A stretch of DNA of 64,000 nt, taken from NCBI GenBank assembly GCA_917880885.1, contig OU862915.1, positions 38,696,676 to 38,760,675 on the forward strand. The letters run 5' to 3'. Of this stretch, positions 22,061-32,656 are shown piece after piece (within the stretch, counting starts at the first letter, position 1; every line of letters begins with the position of its first letter). The notes under the pieces were generated by a model. The model did no database searches. It was given only the letters and a program-made list of their open reading frames with translations, and was not told the origin of the DNA. The position numbers and the translations under genes were made by a program. The stretch comes from Limnephilus marmoratus (Eukaryota > Arthropoda > Insecta > Trichoptera > Limnephilidae).

Positions 22061-22939
22061 TGAACTCAGAACCTACGTACCGTGAACCTGACGGTATTTT
22101 AAATTCATGAAGTCGATTTAATTAATGTGCGACTTGTAAGAATTGTGTGCGTGTGCTTTTTGGCTTTGACTGGCGCAAACCCCTGGAAAATCACGGGATA
22201 TTATAATTGTGGGATTGATATTTATTGAATGTTAGCTAAAAAGAGCAGAGCCTTGAAAAATCATGAAACCTGTTTGTAATAAAAATATAAATAAAATAAA
22301 TACATTCCCAAGTACCGACGTATTTCAAAAATAGAATTAAATTAATTATCTGGTAAAAAAATATTATATTTTGAGTAGATGCTTTATCGCTTATCTGCAT
22401 TCTTCATGGAATCAGTTCCAATTTTGAAAATGACACTTAAATTCGGGATCTTAATCCAACGCTTGGAGAAAATGCGATTAACAAGTTGGCCGCTTTCGAA
22501 ATTTTGACCACGTGACGTAGCTTGAAGTGAAACACTGCCAATTGTATTGCAGTTCAAATCTCCCAGTGTAACATGGACTTCAAGCTCCGTCATGAATTTT
22601 TAGCCAATCACCGCTCTACCCGCTCGATGAGCTAACATTGAAACACATTTTCTACGAACCTTGTTCTTAATCACTAGGCGACAATGTTCGTTCGTGAAAT
22701 TATTTAAAATATTTTAAACAACTGGTCTCTTTTACCAACAAAAATTCAATCCGCATTATTGATTTATTTTTTAATTACACCACCACCTGTGCTTTTACGA
22801 GAATATTATTTTAAACACAAACAACATCTACATAAATGATCAAAAAACATCACAAAAATAAAATACTCTGCCAGAAAAGACAGAAAAATAGTAGATTTGG
22901 ATATATTATAATAAAACAAATAAATATAAAACTTTTTTC
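22061..22939. other. Unassigned AT-rich sequence
   Basis: Nothing recognised. The 69-codon frame 22384-22593 (minus) has no known domain. Confidence 0.4.
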
Positions 22940-23028
22940 CACTTAATTTTATTGACCATAACCGGTTTCAGCTCGTTAAAGCCATCTTCAGACTGGTACA
23001 AATTATTCTTAGTCTACGGTTTACATAC
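22940..23028 (-). mobile_element. PLE terminal region, split by MITE P
   Basis: The hammerhead-like motif at 22960-22991 and a flanking C-rich stretch (minus strand, at about 23755-23785 beyond the MITE) match the 3' region of the PLEs at 27.4 and 41.7 kb. MITE P landed in a TTAA between the two parts. Confidence 0.5.
22952..22998 (-). ncRNA. Hammerhead-like ribozyme motif
   Basis: Minus strand: CTGAAGA (22991-22985), a stem II pair GGCT/AGCT around a TTAACG loop, GAAA (22969-22966), the palindrome ACCGGT (22966-22961) that could form stem III between two molecules, then T at the expected cleavage position (GGU-U). The flanks ACCAGT and ATGGT pair to form a short stem I with one bulge. One extra nucleotide sits between CTGAAGA and stem II compared with the minimal consensus. 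Hammerheads of this kind are known in Penelope-like elements; activity here is not shown. Confidence 0.5.
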
Positions 23029-23749
23029 TTAAGAGGGCATTACCAGAGAAAACCAGAAATATGTCATTTTCAAATCAGATTCTAGACGTATTGACTCTTT
23101 TCCACAAAAAATTATAAATGGATTTCGAAAGATTGTTCTTTTATCTAGCATTCGCATGTAATAAATTTTGAGAAAATTTTTTAATTTTTAGTATTATAAG
23201 GTTATTCCATAGGTCGTTGACAGATTTATTAAATTTTCAAAAAAAAATTTGTATTATACCACACCCATTTCAAATAATATAATCATACAGTAAAATAAAT
23301 CAAAACATTATCTAGCAAACGCATGTTTTAGAATTTTAATTTTAGTTTCAATAAAATCATTAAAAAATATGTACGTACATGTGTTTCTTGTCGAATATTG
23401 GTCCATTTGTGTATTTATTTGCGCACTTACAAACTAATATATTTCAGATTTTTTTAACATTCTTAATAAATTTAGACATTATTGAAAAATGATAAATACT
23501 CATAATCAAAAAATAATTTCAAAAAGTACATTATTTTAATAGTTTTATCATCACGCCTTTCAGCATTTTTGGATGAAGGCATAAATTAAAGCTAATATGG
23601 ATTGAAATAAATTCGATATTGAGTTATAATTTAAAAAAGCTGGTACGGAGAATAATTAATCTTTCTCATTGTAACCGCCCTGCACGATCGTAAGAACAAC
23701 TTTCGACGAAATGTGGATTTTTGTCCGCTGGCTGGTTAAACGCTCTTAA
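23029..23749 (+). mobile_element. MITE P, copy 1 (TTAA target, piggyBac-like)
   Basis: A 721-bp non-coding element between two TTAA sites. Left end TTAAGAGGGCATTACCAGAG; right end (complement) TTAAGAGCGTTTAACCAGCC: imperfect inverted ends of about 18 bp. A near-identical copy is at 36239-36960. TTAA duplication is the rule for piggyBac-type transposases, so a piggyBac-related source is the natural inference. No transposase is encoded. Confidence 0.8.
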
Positions 23750-24957
23750 CATATGGGAGAGGGGAAGAGGGGTGGTCTACAAGGATTTTAATCAATTATT
23801 TTAATTACATTTGTTACTAAGTCATTTTAATTTTAGACTGTCAAATTTCTTATTATTTTGGTAATTCCAGTAGGCTAATTACCATAGGTTTGTAGCTCAC
23901 TTCAATATTATTCAGGGAAAAATCCTACAAGTAATATGAATTATTAATGACCTAATTTTATGGTCAAATTGTTAGTATTTATGATGTGTGGGATCTTTTA
24001 TTTTTTATTGCTTTTTTAAGGGAATCATGTTTACATTAAAGTAGAAATGGTCATGATGTACATTAAATACATATTTTAATTTCGAAATTATTATAAAAAT
24101 TACAATGGATACGAAAGCGGAGACTTAGCAAATGATTCTTTTTGCTTATTCATTATCAAGTGCGTGTCTATTTTTTTTAGTTAAGCGGGTAATTTCTGAA
24201 GATTCTAGTCTGTAGACTTGGAATCGTACAATAAATAAATTAAATAAGTTGAAGCAAAGCTCGTTGTTCTGCTTTCCGATATAAATTCTAATAAGACCTG
24301 TTTGTATTTAATGATTAATATATTAAATATATAACAATAACCTTACAACATTTCCCAAATTATAAGTACGGTGATATTATTAAAATATAAGTTTATACAA
24401 AACGAAAATCTTTTAACCCTAGAAAGATAATCATATTTTGATATACGGTATATAATATAATCATACTTAAAATTGACGCTTGAGCTTTATCTGGCTGCAA
24501 TACAACAATTTATGAATATATATTTATTTCTTAAACGAAAAAAAAACGAATCGCGAGACTTCTTCAATAATCAACAAAACTTGGAAATATTTTTGTTTTT
24601 TCTCAAATCACTTATTTCGTAATAATAATTAGCCATTTTGATTAATGTACTTAATAAGTTAGATATATTATATTTAATAATAACGTACAGTTGTATAATA
24701 ATCCATTAAAATAGCTTTGAACGTATCAATCTCATGCGGTCGTTATATCATATCTCAAAACTGGTGACACCTACCTCAACGACGCGCGCGCCCCACGGAA
24801 GGTCCAAACATCAAGTGAGATGTCTAAAAAGCATAGCTACGGATTTGCACTAATTAGAACGAGAGTGCAATAATTCTAACACGCATGCGTAAATTTTACG
24901 CAGACTATCTTTCCAGGGCTACAAACTAAAGAAATATAACATATGTTGTTGATAATA
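23750..24957. other. Unassigned AT-rich sequence
   Basis: About 1.2 kb with no recognised gene. The first 40 bp are G-rich and probably belong to the split PLE. A small CpG-rich patch (GACGCGCGCGCCCC) lies at 24781-24794. Confidence 0.4.
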
Positions 24958-24959
24958 TA

Positions 24960-25341
24960 CAACGTGTCCGGAAACTCGTGGTACAAGCGGGAAACTGGTG
25001 AATCTACATCACGTAGAGAACCCTAAAAAGTTATTTGTTTCGATCTGAGCATTTCGATTTTAATATTATTTTTTTCTATTTTTCCATTTTTTCGGCAACT
25101 AAAGGGTTAAAAAAACTTTTGAGCCCGGTTTACCCTTCGATGCATTTTATAAGATATTACACAGCTGAAATCAACCCCCTAGTGAACAATTTTTTCAAAT
25201 TTAACCAAAAAAAATCCAACTTCGAACACGATTTACTCGAAAACGAAAGCTCAAATCAAAAAAGTTATATCACAAATCGACTCCGAATGTGATGTAGATT
25301 TACCAGTTTCTCGCTTGTACTACGAATTTCCGGACACCGTG
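24960..25341. mobile_element. MITE G (TA target, 52-bp inverted ends)
   Basis: TA at 24958-24959 and 25342-25343. Inverted terminal repeats of about 52 bp: left CAACGTGTCCGGAAACTCGT and right (complement) CACGGTGTCCGGAAATTCGT, both continuing to ATCTACATCAC, with few mismatches. The 85-codon frame inside has no domain. TA duplication and length suggest a Tc1/mariner-type or related source. Confidence 0.8.
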
Positions 25342-25343
25342 TA

Positions 25344-26164
25344 TATTTGATAATAAAACAAAAATTTTTGTCTTTAAAAACAGTATTTTTTTATAAATTG
25401 ATCAAAACAATAATATTTCTAAGTATTTGAAGAAATCAAAATATCATTCAAACCTTTTATCAAAATCATTATTCTTGGAATAATTTTATTCCGAAATCAA
25501 TTTTGTATTTTGCTGAGGGTGTTTTTGATTAAATAAAATGACGTTAATAATTTAATCCCACCAACTTGTCAGATTCAATATCAATTCCGTGAAACCTTCC
25601 AATAAAACCTTTCAGTGTCTTTTAGCTTTGGCCGTCAGATGGGGTTTCATTAAATCCGACAAATGTATCTGTCGCTTTGTCCACCGAAGGCAATTTTATA
25701 AAACTCTGGACATCGACGGAGGTTTTTTGTATAACAAAACGGCCGAAATTAATATTAAAGTAAATGGGAATTGACGCAATTTTATGATTGAACAAAAATA
25801 AATTGCGGAGTGGTATGAAATTGGTTGTTTTCATATTTATTACCACCTTTTACATTATTATTTCGGCGATATTATTAATGTTTCATGAGAGCAACTGGTA
25901 TTAATTTCAACATTAATGTTTTGTATTTTGGTACAAAGCAGTTAGGTGCTTTGTGGTTTGACATGTTTTGAAATAAAGCAATTGTTTTAATTTAATTTAA
26001 TTTGTTAATAACAGGTTTTGCTTAAGAGTTAGTAAATAAAAAAATATATTAAAACTCTCAATAGAAGACTTATATCCGAATTGACAAATATTTTTAATAA
26101 CAGCCCAGATTTATTAAGCTTAATTACCTTCCGTAGGTATACCAACAAGAACTCATTGATGTAA
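25344..26164. other. Unassigned sequence
   Basis: Nothing recognised. The stretch 25560-25770 is less AT-rich than its surroundings but carries no known motif. Confidence 0.4.
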
Positions 26165-26935
26165 AATTATTTTTAATTGCCAGAACAATTGATTGAAATG
26201 GTTGGAAAATTTTTCAGGGTCAGAATTTACATGTATTGTTTGGTTTTCGATATTAATTTTAACAATAGGCGTGTCAGTTTTATTAATATTGGCTATATCT
26301 TTTATGATGTTAAAAAAAAAATTATATCATCGGCAGCTTTATTGATTTTTTTTGTAGTAATCCCTTCTTTCTATAACGTTTGTAGAATATGAGAGATACA
26401 TTGTCACTAGGGTTTTTCCTGCAGAAGTTGTGAATCTTATCACGCTTTCTGATACAGTGGAGATTACCAGTAGTGATCCACGGTTTGAGTTTTGTGTCCG
26501 ATCGTTTTATTTTACTTTTTTATATGATATTGCATTAGCCAAGTGGTTATGTAAAGAATTTACAAACAATTGGCATGCAGAGGTGGTATCAGTGCAAGCA
26601 TAAATAAGTTCCCAGTTTTATTTCGAGACTTGATTTAGGAGAGTTTCATAAGAAATCTTTTCTTGGGGTTGATTATTTTGGGGTGATTTAAGAGTTTTTT
26701 TTGTGATGGAAGTAATGATTGCGTAGTGGTCTAGTGGTCTGTAATAGTTGATTGATATACAATGGATTTATTTTCTAGTTTACTCTTTAACAAAGACATG
26801 ATCTATACAGCTACTATCGTATGAGTCTGATTCTCTTGTTGAAGCTAAGTATTATAATATTCATACCAAGTCGTTTAAATACTCGCTGCTTGTACCTAGA
26901 TTGCACCCAGTTGGTAATACTTTCTCAGAAGTAGT
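26165..26935 (-). mobile_element. Jockey-like LINE: endonuclease and linker fragment
   Basis: Minus strand, frames broken. Around 26830-26800: D-S-Y-D-S-S-C-I-D-H-V-F-V-K, the S-x-I-D-H block of the apurinic-type endonuclease; around 26740: R-P-L-D-H-Y-A-I-I, its catalytic D-H region. Around 26500-26390: K-P-W-I-T-T-G-N-L-H-C-I-R-K-R-D-K, the linker that precedes RT in jockey-type elements, then N-I-E-N-Q-T-I-H-V-N-S-D-P-E-K-F near 26220. No RT follows. Several stops and frameshifts; a dead remnant. Confidence 0.7.
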
Positions 26936-27029
26936 TGATAAGTAGTCGATTCAACTGCATGGAATATAGTTACAACATACCTCAATAATAAAAACCAATG
27001 TTAGCATAATACCAACTGTCCTTCTGCAT

Positions 27030-27320
27030 GGCTGTCCGGATCGGGCGAGAATGTATGAGGCAGACGTCATCTAGACCTCTCTAGCCAGACTCTCTCGACC
27101 CATCGCCTTGCACCGCAGTGGTAAGAATGTATACACACGTCTCTCACTCCTGGACACATTGACCCCCAGATTCCTAACCACCCCTCATACCTTTTTCCTT
27201 CCCAGAACTTCCTCTCCTTCCTTTCCCAAAAAGGCCCTCCACACAGCATCCCCACGATGGGAATGCTGACCCTAAGAGATTTTTTCTCCTCAAGGCCTCC
27301 CGCGTGGAGTTATTGTAAAA
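27030..27320 (+). mobile_element. SINE A copy 3 (3' part)
   Basis: Starts in the GTCCGGATCGGGCGAGA block and runs through CCCATCGCCTTGCACCGCAG, the C/T-rich third and the tail (CTCAAGGCCTCCCGCGTGGA, GTTATTGTAAAAA). The head is missing. Confidence 0.75.
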
Positions 27321-27419
27321 AAAGTATTTTTTACTTCAAACTTCGCAAAATTACTTTGTGGCATCATTTTTCATATAATGAATAACTGATTACTTTGTAT
27401 AAAACCACTATTTTTAAAA

Positions 27420-27856
27420 CAATATCAACATGTTTCGACAACAATGTTGTCTTCGTCAGGATATGTTACTATAATAAATGACAAACAAGTATAGACAAAT
27501 TAGAATAAATTATAACATAGACAAAATATTAAAAAGTAGAGGTGATTAATTACTTACTAATCATAAAAATAGTTATACAAAATTAAATATAAAAATTATT
27601 TAAGGAAAAATAAAATTGCATTTAGATAATAATTTTTTTTTAAGAAAAAATAATTAAAATAATTAGTCTAAATCAAAAAATCAATAATTATAATTAATTG
27701 TAAGTATTAATAAGAAAATAAATTTAAAAGATGGCTATTAATGCTTTTTCTAATTTCTAAAATTTCTAAATTATCCAATTGTATGCCCGTAGTGTTAGTA
27801 TGTAAAATTTTAAGACCTGTATTAATATCAAAAGAATGACTTGTTTCCAAAATATA
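27420..27856 (-). mobile_element. Penelope-like element 3' end
   Basis: Minus strand: a coding tail (27856-27708) reading Y-I-L-E-T-S-H-S-F-D-I-N-T-G-L-K-I-L-H, then G-I-Q-L-D-N-L-E-I-L-E-I, ending at a TAA (27710-27708). This is the stretch that follows the GIY-YIG domain in Penelope-like ORFs. About 240 bp downstream lies a well-formed hammerhead-like motif. The endonuclease and RT are absent (5' truncation at an AT-rich tract). The same C-terminal layout is seen in the copy at 41.4-41.7 kb. Confidence 0.7.
27421..27468 (-). ncRNA. Hammerhead-like ribozyme motif (best in window)
   Basis: Minus strand order: AACATATC (stem I), CTGACGA (27459-27453), one A, GACAAC-ATT-GTTGTC (a perfect 6-bp stem II), GAAA (27436-27433), then the palindrome ACATGT (27433-27428) as potential intermolecular stem III, T at the cleavage position, and GATATTGTT, which pairs with AACATATC (9 bp with one bulged T). 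All invariant core bases are present (CUGANGA and GAAA). The single oddity is the extra A before stem II. The known occurrence of type I hammerheads in Penelope-like elements supports the reading; self-cleavage is untested. Confidence 0.65.
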
Positions 27857-27859
27857 TAA

Positions 27860-28378
27860 AAATTAAAATAAAAAATAAAAAATAAAATTATTAATTAATT
27901 ATAAAAGTATTTTTTTCTCATGGTACTTTAATTTTTTAACAACCTTACTAATTATATTTTCTCAAAATGCTAGTTCCATGGTGGCGGTTAATAAAGGCCT
28001 TGTTTTTGTTATTTTTACTAAAAATAATGCCTTAGGCCTTTGCGTTACGTTGAGTAAAGTTTTTCGCGAGATTTGTGTGCTTTCGGTAATTTCAACATTA
28101 ATCACAATTGGGTGCTTTCTTCAAAAGTGTATTACTTTTTACCAGTGGAATTTTAGACACAAGCGAACCGACATGTGTAAGTTTACTTTGATGGAAGTCA
28201 ACAACGAAAGATTTAATGTTACGTGATGTTTCATTGAGTTTAATAATGTTTAAAATTCTCCTTCAGAAGTATCAATCTTTCCATCACGCCTTCCATTGAT
28301 ATGATTGGTGTCACCGCTCAGGTACGGGGGATTCAACGTAGCCAGAGTTAAGTTAGTCTCTCAGAAAGTTGGCATACT
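27860..28378. other. Unassigned sequence
   Basis: No gene recognised. The 82-codon frame 27978-28226 has several cysteines but no motif I know. Confidence 0.4.
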
Positions 28379-29400
28379 GTGCAGGGCGCGCAGATATACT
28401 TTAATAGTACACAACTGTTAAACTTGAACAGATCGCCAGTGCATGTGATAGCCACTAAAAACCCATTGTGAAGAAACGGGCGCACTGTTTGATAGATTCT
28501 CTTATCTTAAATATTAGATTATCAATCAATCAGCTTATCAAATATCAGATTGCAATCTTTGAAGGACAATCGTCGAATGGGAATGCTGACCTTGTTCTTC
28601 CGGTATTTCAATGGAAGTTGCTCTGAGGAACTAGGGTCATTAATTCCTTCGGCAGTAGTGCACAGTCGGGGTGAGTGCCAAACACGCACCCAGCAGTTAT
28701 ACACGGTTGACACAAGCGCTTTTTGGGTGATTTTTCATGAAAACGGCGCTTTTTTGTCTGATGCGAACGGTAAGATGTATAAAAACTTTGTGTTATTTCT
28801 GCTTCGCCATTGAATTTCTATAAATAAAATATTTCTGAACGTAGCCGAATACCAAAAAATGTTTTTGTAAATAAATATTAACATTTGTAAATATTAAAAT
28901 TCAGAATGCAAACACAAAAAAATTGTAAAAATGACGTACGCGATGTTCTGTGTGAAAACGGTACTAAAATCACCGGTTATGTAAAAAAAAACGCTTATTC
29001 TATTGTTTAAATGTATAATAAACAATTTTGTCACCTTACTTTTTTACTATTTTGTAAAACAATATTTAATAAAAAAAAATAACAATATCTCACGACGCGT
29101 AGGCGTTTTGGCGGGTGAAAACTGTTTCTACAAAATAAGTATTTTTTATGTAAAACTATGGACAACTTTGAATAGAGATGTGAAGTTGATAAATCTTTCA
29201 CTTTTTGTTTTAGTTTTGTCACCAGAACAATAACACAGTTGTAACGATTTCTGTGGGAACCAACGCATTAGATTGAAAACAAGCTTAATGTACTTGACTG
29301 CTATTGTTATAGTGTAGTGCAAACACGCTTAGGGGTCGGAGTGGTTAAGGAAATGATTTTCCTCAAGTCCTTCTGGGTGGATTTAATGCAAAAAAAATTA
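28379..29400 (+). mobile_element. LINE K fragment, interrupted by MITE F
   Basis: 28379-28735 matches the C-terminal coding part of LINE K (GTACACAACTG, AACGGGCG, TTTGATAGATTCTC, GAATGGGAATGCTGACCTTG, CACAGTCGGG) with a small local duplication near 28505-28550. After the MITE-like block the LINE tail reappears at 29350-29395 (GAAATGATTTTCCTCAAGTC, then GGATTTAATGCAAAA). Coding capacity is lost. Confidence 0.65.
28745..29349 (+). mobile_element. MITE F, copy 2
   Basis: Long similarity to 16110-16571, ending in the same GGGGTCGGAGTGGTTAA terminus. The left terminal repeat is not preserved. It sits inside LINE K sequence, so it inserted after that LINE. Confidence 0.6.
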
Positions 29401-29900
29401 TGTATATAAGCACAATATTATTTGAGAGCTCTGAAATTAAGGTTGGGTACTCTAGTCAATCCAATTCCAGCGGTAAACCACCTTTAGCAAAATGGAAAAC
29501 CGAATTCTCTCTCCCACAATAGAATTAAGCTGTACTCGTCAATCACAATAGAATATAACTCAATATGTTACGTCTAGTCTAGTTTTCCCACATTGGAAAT
29601 ATTGTCTATTGCGTGATATTTTCGTACGTGTATATTTCGCCTTTATATTTCAGGAAGAAAAGGTGTTCCAATTTCTGTCAGAGAAATGCGAAATAGACCA
29701 AAAATAATACAACGTGGCCAAGATCACCTACAGATGATAATAAAAGGTTTCTTGTTTTGTTAAGTTAACAAATATTTGACGAAATGATGCAGCCAAAACT
29801 GTGTTGGAAAAACAAGGTATTTAAGGAAAAGGGATAACCAATCACTTACCACAATATAGTTACATAGTAATTGAAATAAAACAATAACTTAGTTTGTAAC
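29401..29900. other. Unassigned sequence
   Basis: Nothing recognised. Confidence 0.4.
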
Positions 29901-29911
29901 CACGATTTTTT

Positions 29912-29958
29912 TTTATACCGATAGGTTTCGCTTAACACAAGCATCTTCAGGGTAAAAA
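29912..29958 (-). ncRNA. Hammerhead-like motif with hairpin stem III
   Basis: Minus strand: CTGAAGA (29950-29944), one T, GCTT-GTGTT-AAGC (stem II), GAAA (29929-29926), then ACC-TATC-GGT (a 3-bp stem III with a 4-nt loop) and A at the cleavage position. Flanking T and A runs could pair as stem I, but this is low-complexity. Same motif order as at 22960 and 27430. No PLE coding remains are recognisable next to it. Confidence 0.4.
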
Positions 29959-30014
29959 ATTAAACTGATCAAAAATATGCATTGTGTAAGTTTATATATA
30001 CATATAGAAAGATT

Positions 30015-30295
30015 TATAAAACTGGGAAGACTTCAGTGGCTGGGTCATGTAGAGAGAATGACAGGGCATCAAGCACCAAAGTCCCTGCTGAACTCGAAGA
30101 CCGATAGGGCGTAGAAGCCTGGGAAGATCAAGATTAATATGGAGTGACAACGTCCTCAAATATATATCTACCTTGGAGCTTCTAAACTGGAGAGAGCTGG
30201 CAAACAACTGAGATGAGTGGAAGAAGACTCTTGAGAAGACCAAGACCCACCAGGGGTTGTAGAGCCAAGAGTGATGATGATGATGATAGAAAGAG
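30015..30295 (+). mobile_element. Second RTE-like LINE 3' end (RTE2)
   Basis: Residues L-G-R-L-Q-W-L-G-H-V-E-R-M-T-G-H-Q, then after frameshifts N-W-R-E-L-A-type, and W-K-K-T-L-E-K-T-K-T-H-Q-G-L, ending in a GATGATGATGATGAT simple-repeat tail. The sequence differs from RTE1 but has the same domain end (L-x-W-x-G-H-V-x-R-M). Non-functional. Confidence 0.7.
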
Positions 30296-31340
30296 ACAAA
30301 ATATAATATAAGGGAACGGTGAGAGTGTGAAATTAATATCTTACATAGTGATAGAAAGAAAGAGACGGGTGATATCTGATAAAAAATAGTTACATACATA
30401 GTTTCATCGCGAGTAATTATCGCCACAAAAAAACGATATTATGTATTTCCAAGATGGTCTTCTTTTTACTAAAAAACGATATCGTGTACACGAAAAACAC
30501 TTTGCCTCCAAGGTTGTTCCACATTTTCTTTGGTTTTCAAAATGAAAGGTGAAGTGTGCAAGTGATTTGCGTACTTTGTGTTTTCATGTAATTAACTTGA
30601 TGCCACAAAGTACAATAGCGATAATGAAACAATATGATATATATTTTGGAAAATTATGATTTTTTTAAATTATTGAATTTAGTTTATGGTTCTGTGAAAG
30701 TCCTCTTCAAGTTGTTATTATTTAAATTATATAAAACTGCTGGCTAATAACGACATAATAACGGAACTTTAAAATTAACTTTTAAATTTGACGGATTATT
30801 CAAACTCTGTGAAACAACTGGCTCTAAATCTCATTGTTTTCTCCAGAGACTTTTCAACTGCAGTCACAGTCGTGTTTATCAACACAATCCGTGCAATAGC
30901 ACTTTAGCAATGAACTGTCACTTAATTTAAGTAATCAACTGCTGTTTATCTCAATCATCTTAGAGCTTCGAAAACAAAATTTAAAGAAGATAGGTGGATT
31001 TAGATGTTTGATAGATTTTTTTTTCATTTGAGTAATTAATTAAAAAGGAAAACGTATTTAAAAATCATGTGATATAGTTTGGCAACTCCCAAAGCACGTA
31101 CGAATAAATCATATGTGTTAATTATGATACAGCTACACAGCTGTACTTATAATAAATATGCTTAAATTTTGTGTAATAGCTAAACTTATAAATAAATTGC
31201 TATTCCTTCTACAGCTATTCACATACAGAGATACTATTAACTTATTTTCGTTTTGAATCTATACCAAAATTTGTAATCAAATTTCGTCAAATTTTATAAG
31301 ACTAGACGACGTTTGACTGACATTGGATTATAATCCAAAA
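30296..31340. other. Unassigned AT-rich sequence
   Basis: Nothing recognised. Confidence 0.4.
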
Positions 31341-31344
31341 TTCA

Positions 31345-31740
31345 ACGACATTTCGTGCTTTCTGCCTGTCAAATTCATCAGTACATGGGAGCGATAAGAC
31401 CAAGCTTTTTAATATAACTACATATTACATATGTAAACCTGAGTTGAATTTAACATACTGAAAAGAAAAATGGTATTATTTTAGTGAAAATATCATTCAA
31501 AATGTAGCTATTACCTTGTGGTTGTCCATTATAAATAAATGAAACAATATTTCTTTGTCAAAACCACATATATATTTTATTAACGCTGACCGGTTTCGAA
31601 ACGACCGTTCCTTCTTCAGGGCAAACACATAATGACTTAACAATTACAAAACAGTGGGTTAGTATAATGTAGTAGAGCAAAACGGACAAGGGAACATATC
31701 TAAGATAGTACTATAAGATAATATTTTTTGTTTATTGATA
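31345..31740 (-). mobile_element. PLE terminal region with hammerhead-like motifs
   Basis: Contains the block 31515-31622 shared with 18255-18575, including a hammerhead-like motif (31586-31620). A second, weaker candidate lies at 31345-31381 on the same strand (CTGATGA then GAAA 20 nt later, but little stem II pairing). No ORF remains. Confidence 0.45.
31586..31622 (-). ncRNA. Hammerhead-like motif, GUC cleavage triplet
   Basis: Minus strand: CTGAAGA (31619-31613), one A, GGAACG and CGTTTC as a 6-bp stem II with a tight loop, GAAA (31597-31594), the palindrome ACCGGT (31594-31589), then C, giving the canonical GUC triplet. Stem I is weak (about 3 bp). Again one extra nucleotide before stem II. 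Confidence 0.5.
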
Positions 31741-31789
31741 ATGAACTCATTATTATTAAGGATTTTTTTTACTAACAAACTAACTAACT

Positions 31790-32656
31790 AACCATCATGC
31801 CGTTTCCCCGCAGGGTTAGGCATAGAGGACGGACCGCCAAACAATTCGGTCTTGGCACTCACCCCTTGCCTCGTTTACATTCATACATCGTCTCATACAT
31901 GCTCTTCTATTATTCTGACTCTAGACATGGCCCGTCTCAAGTATCTGATTCACTTGCGTCATATATATTCACCTTTAACTCCTTTCCTCGTTCTTTCGCT
32001 CTACATGCCCAAACTATCTCTACTGAACTCAATTATAAAAAACACTATCTTTTTTATTTTATAATTTTTTTTTTTAAATACCACATGATATATGTTTATA
32101 ACTAATTCATATTAATTTCTTATAATTACATTATAATATGTAAATGAAATCCTCAGCACGGGAGATCCCAGTGAGGATATTATTATCTCTACATGTTACT
32201 AAGAAAGGAAGACAATAAATCATTATTATTATTACCTAAGCGTCCTTTTCTTAATTTTACTCATTACGCTTACATTAGCCTTGCATTCTTTACGGATCCC
32301 CACGTTTCTCACACTATCGTACATGGTTTTACCACACGATCGCCTCAGGGATCTCGTTTATACAGCATTCACTCTACTTTCATCCTTCCTCTGCTAGTTC
32401 CAAGCCTCACTCCCATACATCAGCAGGCTAGGTACCAGTACTCCATTATGGCAAGCCTAGCTTCTTTGGACAGTTTTTTGTTGGCGCCGATGGCGTTCAG
32501 CCCTCCATTAATGGAGTTACCTGCATTTACCCTTCTTTTAATATCTCTATCAGCCTTCCCATCTCTCGTAAGCATACTCCCTCGTAAATACACAAACTGA
32601 TTCACCTGCTCCAAGTATTCATCATTCACAACTACGTTGCATATTTTTATTTGCAC
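31790..32656 (-). mobile_element. RTE1 fragment with nested insertion
   Basis: Minus strand copy of RTE1. 32656-32420 encodes N-D-E-Y-L-E-Q-V-N-Q-F-V-Y-L-R-G-S-M-L-T-R-D-G-K, then R-R-V-N-A-G-N-S-I-N-G-G-L-N-A-I-G. The 3' end is at about 31790 with TTAGTTAGTTAG on the minus strand. The copy is interrupted at about 32013-32237 by a separate AT-rich insertion. Confidence 0.7.
32013..32237 (+). mobile_element. Small insertion in RTE1, SINE-like
   Basis: Breaks RTE1 between the blocks equivalent to ATGCCCAAACTATC and GCGTCCTTTTCTTAAT. It has a T/A-rich middle, then CCTCAGCACGGGAGATCCCA, and ends in GACAATAAATCATTATTATT, i.e. an A-rich/ATT repeat tail typical of retroposed elements. No tRNA-like head was found. 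Edges are approximate. Confidence 0.4.

Noticed and set aside
29031..29222. 63-codon minus frame resembling the one at 16252-16437
   Set aside because: The similarity comes from both lying in MITE F copies; no domain, and the frames are not conserved.
31345..31381. Additional intact hammerhead ribozyme
   Set aside because: CTGATGA and GAAA are in the right order, but stem II and stem III do not form; kept only as a decayed motif in the PLE entry.
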